Assembly (NCBI GenBank): GCA_023091665.1
Contig: JALJCQ010000031.1
Span: forward strand, 806,001-870,000
DNA length: 64,000 nucleotides
From: Pythium myriotylum
Lineage: Eukaryota > Oomycota > Peronosporomycetes > Pythiales > Pythiaceae
Reading direction: 5' to 3'
Shown: positions 19,568 through 30,662 of the stretch, in pieces
Numbering within the stretch: the stretch's first letter is position 1
Layout of the letters: each line of letters begins with the position of its first letter
The notes under the pieces: generated by a model
Told to the model about the DNA's origin: nothing
Database searches by the model: none
What the model saw: the letters and a program-made list of their open reading frames with translations, nothing else
Translations under genes and position numbers: made by a program

Positions 19568-21198
19568 TTACGTCATCGAGGACTGGCCTAGCCACTTGAA
19601 CCTGAACGTGTAATCCGATCCAGCGTGCTCCATCGACATGTCGATAACGTAGCAGACCCACATGATCAGTGTCGCCTGCGCCATTTGCCAGTGTTGCCTG
19701 AGAGCGAACGCGAGCTGGTGGTGGCTGGAAAAGAATCGAATTTGTCGGTTCACGCTCCAACAAAACATGAGGAACGACAAGAGCTCCAGCAACGCGTAGA
19801 CGGCGACTCGCTCGATGGTCACACGGAACTCGGCGTCAGTAAATGTGTTGATTTGCGTGTAGTACTTGCGGATTGGGAGGTGGTATATGCCAACTAAGTA
19901 GGAAGCTGTATCGTACAAGACAGAGAGATATAGAATTAAATACGAGCAAAGGTGGAGACTTGCGACAGGACTTACTGTAGATGACAGCCATCATGACTTC
20001 GACAAACTCGACCAGCAAGTAGAACTCAGTCATGTGGAGCACTCTGAGAACTCCCTGAATGTAGCAAACGTGAAGCTGTTCGAGCCTTGCAGAGCCGAGA
20101 TCAAGAGACTCTGTGGGGAGAACGGCTCCTCGGAAAGCGAATTTCAGGTGCGAGTTGAATCGATGAGAGCGGCGGCGCTCGTAGCGAGGTCGTGTGAGAT
20201 CCGGCGAATCCCTTAGTCCTCCGTTCTCGCGGAGCAAAGACACAGCCGTGCAAACCTGTCCTTCATTGGCCATATCTACGGTCGAGCCAAGTTGAGGCCT
20301 GAGTTTGTCTATCTTGGTAGCGACCTGGTGAATCCGAGAAAGTGCCAGTCGGATTTCGTAACTCGCAATTAGATTCTGAACCAGGTCCACGGCCATGACC
20401 ATGAGTACCGTCCCATTTGTGGTCGCTCGCTGCATTGTGGACGACAGAAACACTGCGTGAAAGACGTCGACGTTGAAAATCACAATCGTCGGTGCAAGGT
20501 CTTCTACATGCAAAACGCCACGACCCACGATGTTTTTGAAGACGAGCTTGATAAGAGGTAACAGCGCTGAGAACAGCGTTTGCTTGAGACCGTCGAGCTT
20601 GCAGTAGACGTAGAAAAATGCAAAAATATACAATAATCAGTCCGCCTTGAGTCCACAGCACGATCATGTATCGCTGGAGATCATGGCGTGCCTGCTGGTT
20701 CTCACTCCAGGTGTCTCGCCACAGGAACCACAGCAAGAAGAGAAACGCCCAGCAGTACGGTACGGTCACACTCATGAGCATAAACGGGATCGGAAAGCCG
20801 ACGAGCTTGCCCAGAGCGTACGTGATTGCTAGCAGATAAAACCCAAGACCGATCGAGATCCCCCACAGACGCGCCGTAGATATTCGAAGCGAAGGAACGG
20901 CGTGTTGCAGCTGCGCAAGCACGAGTAGAGTGATTAGCGTGCCGGTGAGACCAGCCCGCAGCCAGAACCCGAAACTCTGGCCGTCGATCCCCGCTGATGC
21001 TGGTTTGTATGGCAGCGAGTCAAGAAAGAGCATCACAAGCATGCATGGCAGCGGCATTGTCGCGGTGATCGCGATGGCCTTCGCCAGGCTTGTTCCACTG
21101 GAGTACTCGTGGTATGAGGTGAGACGAGGCAGCGAGTATCGTCCATGGAGCTCGACCTGCACGGCTTCCCAAGCGCGAAGGAATCCCACGAGTCGCAT
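19568..21198 (-). CDS. Multi-pass membrane protein of an oomycete multigene family, with one apparent frameshift
   Basis: Reading from Met at 21198, several hydrophobic segments are seen (TMPLPCMLVMLFLDSLP, AGLTGTLITLLVLAQL, LWGISIGLGFYLLAITYALG, PYCWAFLFLLWFLW, GGLIIVYFCIF). The frame then shifts by one at a T-run near 20615-20625. The family sequence resumes in another frame with LLPLIKLVFKNIV and HVEDLAPTIVIFNVDVFHAVFLS. A 70-bp GTAAGT...CAG intron (19906-19975) joins the last exon (YLVGIYHLPIRKYY). A single base in the homopolymer would restore continuity, so this is either a recent pseudogene or a sequencing error. The start may lie further upstream across another intron. Function is unknown. 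Confidence 0.68.
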
Positions 21199-22131
21199 GA
21201 GCGGAAGTTGCCCTGTTGTGTTCGAACCGACGATCTTACTGCCACACAGAGTTCGATAAATATAGGTGGAAGAAGTCGTCTCAAAGGGTACCGACTTCGC
21301 CTGTGTTCCTTCTGAGATTGGCCGTCACAAATGGAAAACAGTTTGGCTCCCCTCTTCTCATGGAACTGCTGACATACTGGAAAAAAAGTGTAAGATACCA
21401 AGCTCAGCAACGTGTCACGAGTTCTCTTTGTCGACTGCTGTGGCTTCCGAACTCTCCTCGTTCATTCATTCATCACTGAATGGAACGGAAATGGTCTGGT
21501 TGATGTGGCCGACGAAATCCTCTCACATAATAGATCGTTCTTAGTCCACTCGCAGCCTCGTCACGCCATCGAAGTCGAGAGAGTGCAGTCGACGCGGATC
21601 AAGGAAGGAATAGTAATATCCAGAGCAGACTTATTAATAGCGCAATAGTAATATAATCAGGTAAATATCGTGTTATAGTATATGCGCTATTGATAATCCG
21701 CTAATACAGTAGATATTCCGCTGTCTGCAACCGATGGTGTTCAGTGTTCACTGAATCGTGTGTTTCCTCATCGCGGATAGCCAGGCGTTGTGAGGTGTGG
21801 TCAATTAGCGCCACGCGGAGCCTCGCACCAGAAACCTTTCTCTCCTTTACAGCCACACGCCCATGCAGATGTGTGAGAAATCTCCGTCGAGGCGATATCG
21901 CCACCGATACTTCGACCTCAAAAACGGCGAGCGAAGCCGAAAAATGGAGCCAGACCGTGGACGCGTGTCGTGCGAAGGTCCTGGCTTCTGTAGCCAATCG
22001 TCGGTGAGGGGAGGGCGGGATTTTCCACCGTGCCATAAAAAGGCCAGACACCCACTTGGGGTCAAGTGCGACGGTCTCACTTATTCTGCAATCGGAGACT
22101 CGTCGTGTTTCCAGCGAGCTTCGCGTTTGTC
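21199..22131. other. Divergent control region, A+T-rich in the middle
   Basis: This lies between divergently transcribed genes. A stretch around 21.6-21.72 kb is markedly A+T rich and holds a 9-bp inverted repeat (21636-21644 with 21683-21691). A CCAAT-type box (GTAGCCAATC) occurs near 21990. No gene is recognised. Confidence 0.45.
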
Positions 22132-22899
22132 ATGGGCAAGCGAGGGCGAGAAGCCGTGTACGCGCCGCGTCGGCTGGGCGGTCTGCTGCGCAACGTCGCG
22201 ATCGCCGCGGTCGTCGGCGTGTTGTGGTTTTTGCAGTTGCCCTCGGTCGTGTGGTACCGCCTCAGCTGCGAGAACCTGAGCCATCGAGACGAGCGGTTCG
22301 TGCGCGACGACAACGCGTATCTCTGCCTGGACGACGTCGAGCTCGCCGACACGCTGCGCGCGATCGCCTTCACGACCGCCTCGGTCTTGGAGGCTCACAA
22401 CCTGACGTTCTTTCTCGACAGCGGCACGTTGCTCGGTGCGTTTCGCGAGAAACGCGTGATCCGCCATGACACGGACGTCGACTTCGGCATTGACGTGGCC
22501 TCGTTCAAGTACCTTCGTTCGCATCCAGTGCGTATGCCGAAAGGATACGTGATCGATGTTTGGGACAGCGCTCTGTATCCGAACACCGCCAGGGACATCG
22601 CGCTGCCGGTGCGGATCACCCACGTGGAGACGGCGCTGTACGCCGACGTATTCGTGTTCTTAGACGGTAAGATCGGAGACCAAGACGCCGTCGGGCCGAT
22701 CCCGTCACGCTGCTTCACGGACTGTGCGAAATGCCCTCGTGTTGGTAACAACGGCGCGCGAGAGTTTAAGATCCCTCGCAACTGGGTGTATCCAGTCGTG
22801 AGCTGCCTCTTCGAAGGACGAGTCATGAAGTGCCCGCGGGAGACTCCAAAGTATTTACAGCACATGTTTGGAGACGACTTCATGACGCCACGACGGTAG
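22132..22899 (+). CDS. LicD/fukutin-family phosphotransferase-like protein, type II membrane
   Basis: 255 aa from Met at 22132; an upstream in-frame Met lies in probable leader. A basic N-terminus and one hydrophobic segment (NVAIAAVVGVLWFLQL) predict a Golgi-type signal anchor. The lumenal domain has the LicD/FKTN core: FLDSGTLLGAFRE, then HDTDVDFGI with the acidic D-x-D-x-D cluster expected at the nucleotidyl/phosphotransfer site. Several cysteines (CFTDCAKC) suggest disulfides. Family members attach phosphocholine or polyol phosphates to glycans; the real substrate here is unknown. It is convergent with, and 90 bp from, the first glycosyltransferase-like copy, which fits a shared glycan pathway. 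Confidence 0.82.
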   Translation: MGKRGREAVYAPRRLGGLLRNVAIAAVVGVLWFLQLPSVVWYRLSCENLSHRDERFVRDDNAYLCLDDVELADTLRAIAFTTASVLEAHNLTFFLDSGTLLGAFREKRVIRHDTDVDFGIDVASFKYLRSHPVRMPKGYVIDVWDSALYPNTARDIALPVRITHVETALYADVFVFLDGKIGDQDAVGPIPSRCFTDCAKCPRVGNNGAREFKIPRNWVYPVVSCLFEGRVMKCPRETPKYLQHMFGDDFMTPRR

Positions 22900-22986
22900 T
22901 GAAAGAACACAGCGTCTGCGCGAATTGCATTCAACTTGCGACGAAATAAACTTATTTTTTTACGTCAACAAGACATTCCGAACAGC

Positions 22987-24333
22987 TCAGCACGTCACCA
23001 CCTCCCGACCGCTCAACAAGTTGTACACCAAACGAAGCGACCCCCACACACGAGAAAACACCACCATAAACAACTGACCGAACTCCGCGTCCGACGACAA
23101 ATCGTTCTCCACACCAAGCTCACTGATGCACTGCTGGTAATGCTCCACGTTCGCTCCTCCAGGATGACTCGACTCGCCACCTGACAGACCCCAGTGCGCA
23201 AACGACGGCAGCGTCGCCTCCATCTTCCAACACGAATCGTACACCACACGCCGATGCACGTGGTTGCGACTCAACACCAACGACAGGTAGTAGTCGTCGC
23301 CCAGGAAACACGCCTTCGACATCTCCGTCACAGCGAACGCCGCTGTCGTCGCGAAGCCCTTGCCGTAGAACCTCCGTCGCACCACGACACCGCCTGCACC
23401 ACCCACGAACGACACTCGGTTGATGCCGATCTCGAGACTGCGACCACAATACAACGAGTCTTCCGCACTGATCCAGCCTCCCAACACTGCCACGGCTTCG
23501 TTCGGGAACTTGGTCGTGTAGTGGAGCGCTCGAGACGCCAACTCACGAGGGTACTGCCGATCGTCGTCGCCGTACACGATGATGGTCTCCGGATCTTGTT
23601 CCACCAATAGGGTACCGAGGATCTTGCTGCCGGGTCCAAAGTCTCGGTCCAACACCAGCACCTTCACGCTCTCGTGGATTGGACTCGACGACAGCGTGTA
23701 CTTCCATCCGTAGTAGTGGGTCGCATTCGTTGGTGCGTCGGCAGCCACGAGCCACTCGGGGATCGACACCTCCTGCTCGCGATACACGCGCGGCACCACC
23801 ACGTAGATCGTGTCGAAGCGTTCGTGGGTCTGGTTGAGAAGCGCCGAGATGGTCGGTTGGATCTTGTCGATGTTGGTGGCTGTCGTCGTGAAGCTGAAGA
23901 CCATGCGCGGTCGTCGATTGGCTGATGAGTAGGAGGATGCGGATGCGGGTGCGGATGCGGAGGCTGTGGCTGTCGCGTCGGCGTTTGAGAAGTTGTATGC
24001 CTGGAAGTTGAGGAAGAAGAGTGCTGTCCAGACCAGTCCAGCGATGACGGCAAGCTTCATGCGGCGCTGCATCTGACCTTCGGCTCCCTCAGGAGAGTAG
24101 ACATGATCGCATAAAGAGGCGTCGCCGCGTTCTTTCCGTACTGTTGTCGTCTTCTTTCCGCTTTGTTTTCGATGTTGACTCTGGCCAATGGCGATCACGA
24201 CGATGCCGGAGCACACCGCGACTGTCAACGCGAGAAGCGAAATTCGAGGCAAGAGGATTGTCTCAGCGTAAAGCTCTCGGCATTGAGTCGGCCCTCGAAG
24301 AGTTGGTGATGAATCAAGGCCCATCGATGCCAT
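22987..24333 (-). CDS. Glycosyltransferase-like membrane protein, copy 1
   Basis: 448 aa. Two N-terminal hydrophobic segments are seen: about 26-48 (ISLLALTVAVCSGIVVIAIG) and about 93-112 (LAVIAGLVWTALFFLNF), followed by an Ala/Ser-rich stalk. The soluble domain begins at PRMVFSFTTTATNI. It has a GT-A-like layout: Rossmann-type start, LLNQTHERFDTIYVVVP, and an acidic DxD-type motif in VYGDDDRQYPREL expected to hold metal and sugar nucleotide. It also has GGWISAEDSLYCGRS and FLGDDYYLSLVLS. I infer a Golgi glycosyltransferase; the exact family is not identified. It is almost identical to copy 2 (two amino-acid differences seen), from the stop codon to beyond the start. Confidence 0.72.
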   Translation of the reverse strand: MASMGLDSSPTLRGPTQCRELYAETILLPRISLLALTVAVCSGIVVIAIGQSQHRKQSGKKTTTVRKERGDASLCDHVYSPEGAEGQMQRRMKLAVIAGLVWTALFFLNFQAYNFSNADATATASASAPASASSYSSANRRPRMVFSFTTTATNIDKIQPTISALLNQTHERFDTIYVVVPRVYREQEVSIPEWLVAADAPTNATHYYGWKYTLSSSPIHESVKVLVLDRDFGPGSKILGTLLVEQDPETIIVYGDDDRQYPRELASRALHYTTKFPNEAVAVLGGWISAEDSLYCGRSLEIGINRVSFVGGAGGVVVRRRFYGKGFATTAAFAVTEMSKACFLGDDYYLSLVLSRNHVHRRVVYDSCWKMEATLPSFAHWGLSGGESSHPGGANVEHYQQCISELGVENDLSSDAEFGQLFMVVFSRVWGSLRLVYNLLSGREVVTC

Positions 24334-25676
24334 TGAGTAGGACGGGATAGGTTGGAGAGTACGATTCGCACTCCCAACAGAAACTGCCCGAGGTTGAGTC
24401 TGTAGTAGAAGAGAAGACCATCAACACCTGGTTGGAACAAAAGCGTGGAAGCCATAACTTTGCAGGACGGTACAGTACTATTTCACAGGGGAAAGTTACA
24501 TTCGTGTGGTTGTTTGCATGAATAAACGACACGCTGAACCCTTCGAGCTCCACCCACAGACTCAAAATGGCCCGCCTCGGGGGCACGCCAACTGTCGTGA
24601 GAGCCGTTCGCATGCGATGGTTGTGGAAGCGCAGGCGTCACAAATGGACAGCCACATGAGTACAGTAGACCAGACATGACGAATACACGGTCCGAAGAGG
24701 GCGATGCAGAAGAGCTCGAGATGAGAAAGTATAGCACATGCTCCTGGAGGAAAGAAAGCGCTGTTCCACGGAACCCGAGTCCAATCCGTTGGGAAACGCC
24801 AACACCACAAACAAAAGTCTCTGCATCATCAAGAGAGTATTGAAAAGACAACTCTCAGCCGAGCTTTCCGTAGCTTTGGTGTTGACTGGAGTCCAAGTCG
24901 TCGAGGCTTGTTGAGTCGGCATTCTTCAAGGATGGTGTCCAATGTCACCTTGTTCTTCAAGGTCGAAGTCCCACTTCCACACCCAGCATTTTGCTCGACC
25001 AGTTGTACATAAACGAGTCGACAAGTGGTCCATTCTCGTGTCAAAAGCAAACCTGCTCGCAGCCGTGGAATGTGGATTTCATTTCAATACAGAGCGTTTC
25101 GCGATCAGGAGCGGTGCTGATATATCGAAAAATAGAGCACATCGAGAGTGGCATGAACGTCCTCAGAGCAGAGTGTAATGTAATAAGATACATTGTTCGA
25201 AGACCAGAAGTGCTTATATCGGTTCGATGTGAACAATATTTGCCTTGATCTACACGTTCTTGATGGTTTCCACTCACAGGTTGCTGAAAGCCTTTGCACA
25301 CCACTCATACGCTGTGAAAAGGTCGACAACAGGAAGATCGAGCTCCTTGTTCACGAGCCGCACACTGAACTGACTGCGGGACTGACGCACGAAGTCGGCA
25401 ACTGTGAGCTTGGGTTAGTACCCTGCACATCCCCCGCACATCCCCCTTCCGGAACTGGACCTATAAGATATTGCAGGCACATCAAAGATTGACCGCTCCT
25501 AATGGCAAAACGCACTGTATCTCCACCCACATCCATCGCTTCGCATTCAACCCGGCATCCTTGAAGAACAACACTCAGGGCCAGAACGCCAGAGTCCGTC
25601 CCTCAATTTGAAGCCAACGAGGAAGTCTTCGTCGCCGACTTCGAAGGTCTTTGACTTGGAACATTGGTTAGGGAAG
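24334..25676. other. Gene-poor interval
   Basis: The first 147 bp are the upstream part of the duplication shared with copy 2. Beyond that only short open frames occur. A possible small exon on the minus strand near 25.27-25.41 kb is flanked by splice-like sites but was not recognised. Confidence 0.4.
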
Positions 25677-26183
25677 GAAGAATGGAAAGAGATCAGCATC
25701 GTTCGTGCCTAAGTCTTTGACTTTGAATTTGAAGGTGAGGTCTATTGTATCGCAAATCAGTGAACCCAGTAGGACTCGTGCCTTAGTCTTGGCTTGACTC
25801 CGCAAGGTTTCTACCGTACAGCTGGCGAGTCGAACCATCGTTTTTTGGGGGCAGTTCCCGACGGTGAATTGTCATCGGCGGGTGTGGTCTTGACTGCGGG
25901 CTCCGAGAAATGATTTGGCGGACAGCCGTGTTGCTTGGAGTATATATCGTGTACGTTTTGGTAGACACATCCTTCAAATGATGAGTTTCGTCATCACGAT
26001 GATCTCCGTGGTCAGCCGCAATCTTGCACACCCTTCTGGCACAAGGCTCCTTTGGCGACTCGGCGAAACATAGTGCTATGTAGCAGAGTGTCGGTGGGTA
26101 GGACCATTCTCGACTACCGTGCACCACACGCTTCATCGAGTTCCAATGTCTGGTTGATGGACAATACCTACCCGAGAACGATC
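25677..26183. repeat. 507-bp dispersed direct repeat, copy 1
   Basis: Nearly identical, in the same orientation, to 34231-34736. It contains a minus-strand open frame of about 116 codons without recognisable domains. Its right border falls at the 3' end of a tRNA-like sequence. Termini do not show an obvious TG...CA, so an LTR is possible but not shown. Confidence 0.9.
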
Positions 26184-26252
26184 CTCGACCGGACTCGAAC
26201 CCGCAATCTCCCGCTTCGTAGGCGGATGCCTTATCCATTGGGCCACGATTCC
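26180..26252 (-). tRNA. tRNA-Arg (ACG), probably 3'-damaged
   Basis: Read on the minus strand, D-arm (GGCCCAATGGATAAGGC), anticodon arm (stem TCCGC/GCGGG, loop CTACGAA, anticodon ACG) and T-loop (GGTTCGAGTCC) are all present at correct spacing. The acceptor stem pairs only at its inner three base pairs; positions 2-4 do not match 69-71, and the T-stem has a mismatch. The altered 3' side begins exactly where the 507-bp repeat ends. It is either a pseudogene cut by the repeat or a tRNA relic. Confidence 0.6.
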
Positions 26253-26678
26253 GTACGCTATGTGATGCCATTGTCTGCAACTATCCAGATGTACGTCTAC
26301 GACATGACCCACCTGACGTCCTCAGCCCGTACCCACAATCGCACGTCGTGGACGCCCAAGTGCGCCTCATCAGGGACTTCTCAAGTACCATCAGTGAAGA
26401 CCTCGGGAGCGTTTCATCTGTCCGTGCAGCGGCAACGTTGGCGAAGTGGGCCGGCCACGGCATCATTCGTTTTAATCCACATCCAACGCTTACACCCTGC
26501 GTGCAGCTTTGGACGCGTCACGATCAGAACCAGACTGCGGCTCCCCCCGCCACGCCATCCCCAGCCCAAGTCGCTATACAGACGCGCACTCAAGCGGCAG
26601 CTTTGCGTGATGATCCCGCCAGTTTGGCACTCGATACACTTTTCTGGAAACGGATTGCCAGATTGCCTCACACGATCA

Positions 26679-26696
26679 GCCCCCCCCCCCCCCCCC
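26679..26696. repeat. Poly-C run of 18
   Basis: Uninterrupted C homopolymer just left of the Mutator-like element. It is prone to length error in assembly. Confidence 0.9.
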
Positions 26697-26727
26697 ACCT
26701 GCATCAAAGCTATCGTTGTTCACACTG

Positions 26728-29700
26728 ATGTAACACAGAAAAGAGTTGGTTTCCACGTGCAAAGAGTGGAAAACCACGTACCATAACCGGTATCAGAAAA
26801 TACCGGTAAGAGCCGATGAATCAGAGGTTCACCGAGTGCTTAAAGAACCATCTGCCCATATAGAAACCATATGTTTTTGCATCTCGCCACCCCACGAACA
26901 CCAAAGACACCCCACAAGAGCCCATTTCCCTTCATTTGCCAAGAGCAATTATATCGCCACCGGCTACAATTTTTTTGCAAGATAGAGAGTATATGAGCGT
27001 TATACAAATGAATACGATCTAGTATGTAGAATGTATGAAAGCTACGCAGATGACATTTTGTTGTGTGCCGTGACGTCTAATCCCAACATTCGAGCTGCAA
27101 TGATCATGTCCACGACATCTTCACACTCGAACCATTCGTTCGAATCATTGCCGAAGTCTACTTCCCATTTGTAGATCCCCCCGACCTGCTTAAACTGCTT
27201 GATTAATCCCATGTTGCAGCGGGTCCCACTTAAGCCATCTTCTTCATAGTCTTCATGAACAACAACTCGCCAGTTGTACGGGTACAGAGGCTGCTTTAGG
27301 AGCCTGTTCATAAGGTTAGTCTTTTTCAGCGTACGATTGTCTGGATCATCCGTATACAGAGCGCCAGGGATTTTGCGCTGGCCGCCGGAGACCTTTGTAG
27401 CTGGCAATGCAACTGTAGCGCCCTTCAAGTCAAATTTCTTTAGGATTGAGGCAGTTGCAATGACGTGAGAGCACAGCCAGCCCGTAGACCAGAAATTCTT
27501 ACAGTCGCATCTGTACAGCGCACGGATCTGCCGTATCTTAACACATTCAGACAGAAAATGAATATAGATAGGAATTTCAGGATACAACGATCAACGTACC
27601 TTGTGGCTGTCGACTATAGGTTCCAGCTGGAACGTAAACGCTGCTAGCTGATCCTGTGTCCCGATCAACTCAATCTCGTGAAGGGATTGATATAGGAGTG
27701 GGATATCGTTCACGGTGGTATCTCTACATAAAGTGCCTCTCTTGGAATCAAGATATCTAATGCAACACAGTGAGCCCAACATTAGTATTTGGCAGCGATT
27801 TCTCGGTAATAGCGTAGTGTACCTTTGAACACGTGCGCGAGTCACTTCTTCGTGCATACGTGTCGGCGAGTCCATGTACCGGGAAGCGTTGAAAAATAGA
27901 GAAGAAGGGACTCGCTTATGACCAATCAATTGATACTTCACATAATGGGCTGTCTTGATAATGTGGTGAGCAGCTTTGTGAATCATCGCACTTAGGAGTG
28001 GGCCTACAAAATAATTTTAGTGAATGATAAAAAAAATACGTTTTGACTTTACTCACCTTCACAGAAATGGCCGAATGGTCGTCTTGGAGCGTTCAAAGCG
28101 GCTAACTCAAAGATCCGTGGAATAGAATCGTTTAGCACGACGCCCGCGTTTGCGCGTAGTGACTGGATTCCGCATTCTTTGATCACACCATTGTGCGACT
28201 CCAGTGCATTTTGCGAAGGCATCACCCCTGGTGCCGCACTCGTTGTATACCATTTTTCCCACTTGTCTTTAAGATAGATAGCTTTGAACCATTCAGTATA
28301 GCGAGCTTCCCCGTCTGCATTCCACTTTTCGCAACAAAGTTTCGAGATCGCCTTGAACTGGGCGGGTGAGCGGGCAGTATGCATTTGCTTGATGTTGATG
28401 GCAATGTTGTTTTCGTAGTAGTCGTGGTCATTCAGTTCGCTGATTCGCTCGCGGCATTTCCTAACAACGTGTGGGTAGCAGTCGAGTAGTGTAATGTCAG
28501 GCCAGACCGCGCGGTAGGCATTCGGAATGCAATTGGTGTGGTCTAAACTACCCAACTTCACTTGCAAATCTATACCAAAGAATGTGTGAGCACTTTTCTT
28601 CACTGTGCGGAAGAATTCTTCGTAGGCAGACTGATGCTCTGTTCGAACAAACATGTAGGCCCAAGGAACGAAACTCTTGCTGTAAACTCGAGCTTCGGTG
28701 AAGCGGGTCCTATAAGAACCCATGGCGACGAGTACCCAGCCGTCTAAATAATAAACATGAGAAAATTCGTGTGAGTTCCACATTTTGCGTTTCTGTAAGA
28801 AATTAGCACTTACCTTGATGTAACTTGTAGGTCCCATCGGCTGCGGCAAACACACCATCTCTCTCTTGACCTTGGTAGGAGTAAAGGACAGAGCGCATCA
28901 TTTGACGCGATGTCATGACGCGACCAAAGCAGATAATTTCTTTTCCGTCAATAATGGAGGTGTGTCGAAAGCACCTCGTGACCAGAGTCCCGTTCCTGAA
29001 ACCTGGTGCCAATGTTGCAAATGTGGTTTCATCCGTTGCTCGGTTGAAAAGTCCTTCAAGGTAAAAGACTTCCGCTGTCTCGCACATTCGAAGACTGGAC
29101 CACTCGACAATGTCGGCATGCGACACTATCACAAACTTTTCTGTTTTCTTCTTCTCAAGATGTGCTTTGCGGTTTTTATCTGCTCCCTCGTGGGAAGTGC
29201 GTCGAGTAAAGTGGTTTGTCCAGCATATTTTAGTTTCATCGCAACCAGAATTTTCGTCGGTCCTGACCCAATCGCTGCCGCGTCGACCTCTGCCTTGAAG
29301 GCAGGGTGTATCCCCTTGCGACGTCTGTCTGACTTTCGTGCGGAGTGCTCACCACTCTTTTCTAAGACGTGCTTCTGATCTTCGCGCCGAATACGGAGAA
29401 AACGATTGCATTTCACATGCGATATACACCGGTATGCTGTCGAGCAGCCACGTTTACCAGTATTATGATACCAGACATATTCGAACTCATCGTAGGTGTG
29501 AAGGGCAATGACCGCCAAGTCGTTCGTAGTGTATTCTCCGATGGTGGTTTTTGAAGTTGGCACCCGCGCGAGTGGAGAAGAACGGGGTGAATCCGCTGGA
29601 ACGCGAGCCATTTCGCTAAGAACCTATTCAATAGTATTGTCAGCTGATGCTCACCATTGATGCCTGCCATTGTATGTGGAGGTGACGTAGCCCACGTTTG

Positions 29701-30018
29701 CCTTACCGAAAGTTTTGAAGTCGAGAAATCGACTCAAGCGAAGCAAAGAATTCCACAGTGATTGCTCTGTCTGGGCGCCAAGTCGTCCGCGACATTTCCA
29801 TCGCCAGCTTTCGCGCCTTTGTGGCCACGAGCTCTGTGCCCCATGGTTTCAATGTTGTGGCTACTCTTTCTCTCTTTGGAAGCAGATGTTGAGAGCACTT
29901 GCTGATCCACCTAGTTGCACCGGTAATGGTGGAGTAGTGTGTCGGTTTTGTTCGGAAAGGTCTCGCACGTGATTCTCCACCATGGGTACGTGGAAACCAT
30001 CCGCGACCATGTAACACA
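26728..30018 (-). mobile_element. Mutator-like (MULE) transposon with 10-bp target-site duplication
   Basis: The element spans about 26738-30008 and is flanked by the direct repeat ATGTAACACA at 26728-26737 and 30009-30018. Ends carry terminal inverted repeats: the left 26748-26782 matches the reverse complement of the right end at about 77% over 35 bp, starting with TGGTTTCCACGT, and the common block lies the same distance from both termini. A 9-10 bp duplication is normal for Mutator-type insertion. The single gene inside is a multi-exon FAR1/MULE transposase on the minus strand. An unoccupied related site at about 39.8 kb (reverse strand) reads continuously across the join. Confidence 0.85.
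27042..29611 (-). pseudogene. MULE/FAR1-type transposase, five or more exons, one frameshift
   Basis: Introns (all GT-AG) at 28744-28813, 28004-28056, 27757-27822 and 27537-27599 join the frames cleanly. N-terminus: a FLYWCH/WRKY-like zinc module (about 29300-29560; C and H residues in YRCISHVKCNRF). Core: DDE-type RNase H fold with DGTYKL split by an intron before GWVLVAMGSY, SLDHTNCIPNAYRAVWPD and DCYPHVVRKCRE. C-terminus: a SWIM zinc finger, CDCKNFWSTGWLCSH. Near 29130 an A-run breaks the frame between LRRRKQ and KFVIVSHADIVEW; one base would reconnect them. Otherwise undamaged, so it was recently active or is affected by sequencing error. Confidence 0.85.
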
Positions 30019-30662
30019 ATAGACTCCAACTTTCATCATCATCAAGTTGCGAGAGATCGCACAGCTTCAACTGAGTCGGTAAGAGCACGTGTGTTTCTTC
30101 TTGATTGCTCACGATGATGACCAGCTGAGAGATAATCTGTAGAATCCTGCTCACGAAGAAATCCTATGAAATCCTACTGCACTATTCTCGTTCGAAAGCC
30201 CCACCGCGTCTTCTTTAGTTGGGACATTAGTACCCGGCTACAGGATTCTTTGGTTGTGTTTCAATAGACCCACCTTCAAAGGCAAAAGATATGACAAAAA
30301 CAAACGAACGTAGATCTCAACCTCGTTGTCTCTGTTCGGCAGGGCTAAGATCTGGCCATGGGAGTAACCGGCAGCTCTTAGGGGCTTCGGCAACTTTCGT
30401 GCTTGAGTATTGATGGCTATGTATGCCTTGCAGGCACTAGCTCTTTGGACTACTACGAGACTCTTCAGATCGCTTCTTGTCATGAACTGCAGGCGAAACG
30501 TCTTTCGATCAACTCTCCGTTTTTCAGATAGCGAGAGCCCCAAGGCATTCGTCCAGGCATTCGTCCACACTGGAGTGAGTGCCAAAGTATACATGATATA
30601 GTACTTCCTTCCTGCTTTCGACTTCGTAGTTTCAACTGTTCCTATGAGCAGCCACCGCAGTC
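30009..30662. repeat. Repeated coding-like debris 3' of copy 2
   Basis: The block 30048-30662 recurs at 36961-37614, diverging by substitutions and small indels. On the minus strand it encodes a frame ending ...GLLKHNQRIL in both places (LPKPLRAA.Y..GQILALPN is conserved). The part nearest the transposon reads LDDDESWSLLCYMV, vaguely like a degenerate ankyrin repeat. No intact gene is supported. Confidence 0.6.

Noticed and set aside
25783..26280. 165-codon minus-strand frame containing GPMDKASAYEAGDCGFESG
   Set aside because: That peptide is the translation of the tRNA-Arg sequence, joined to the 507-bp repeat; it is not a protein gene.
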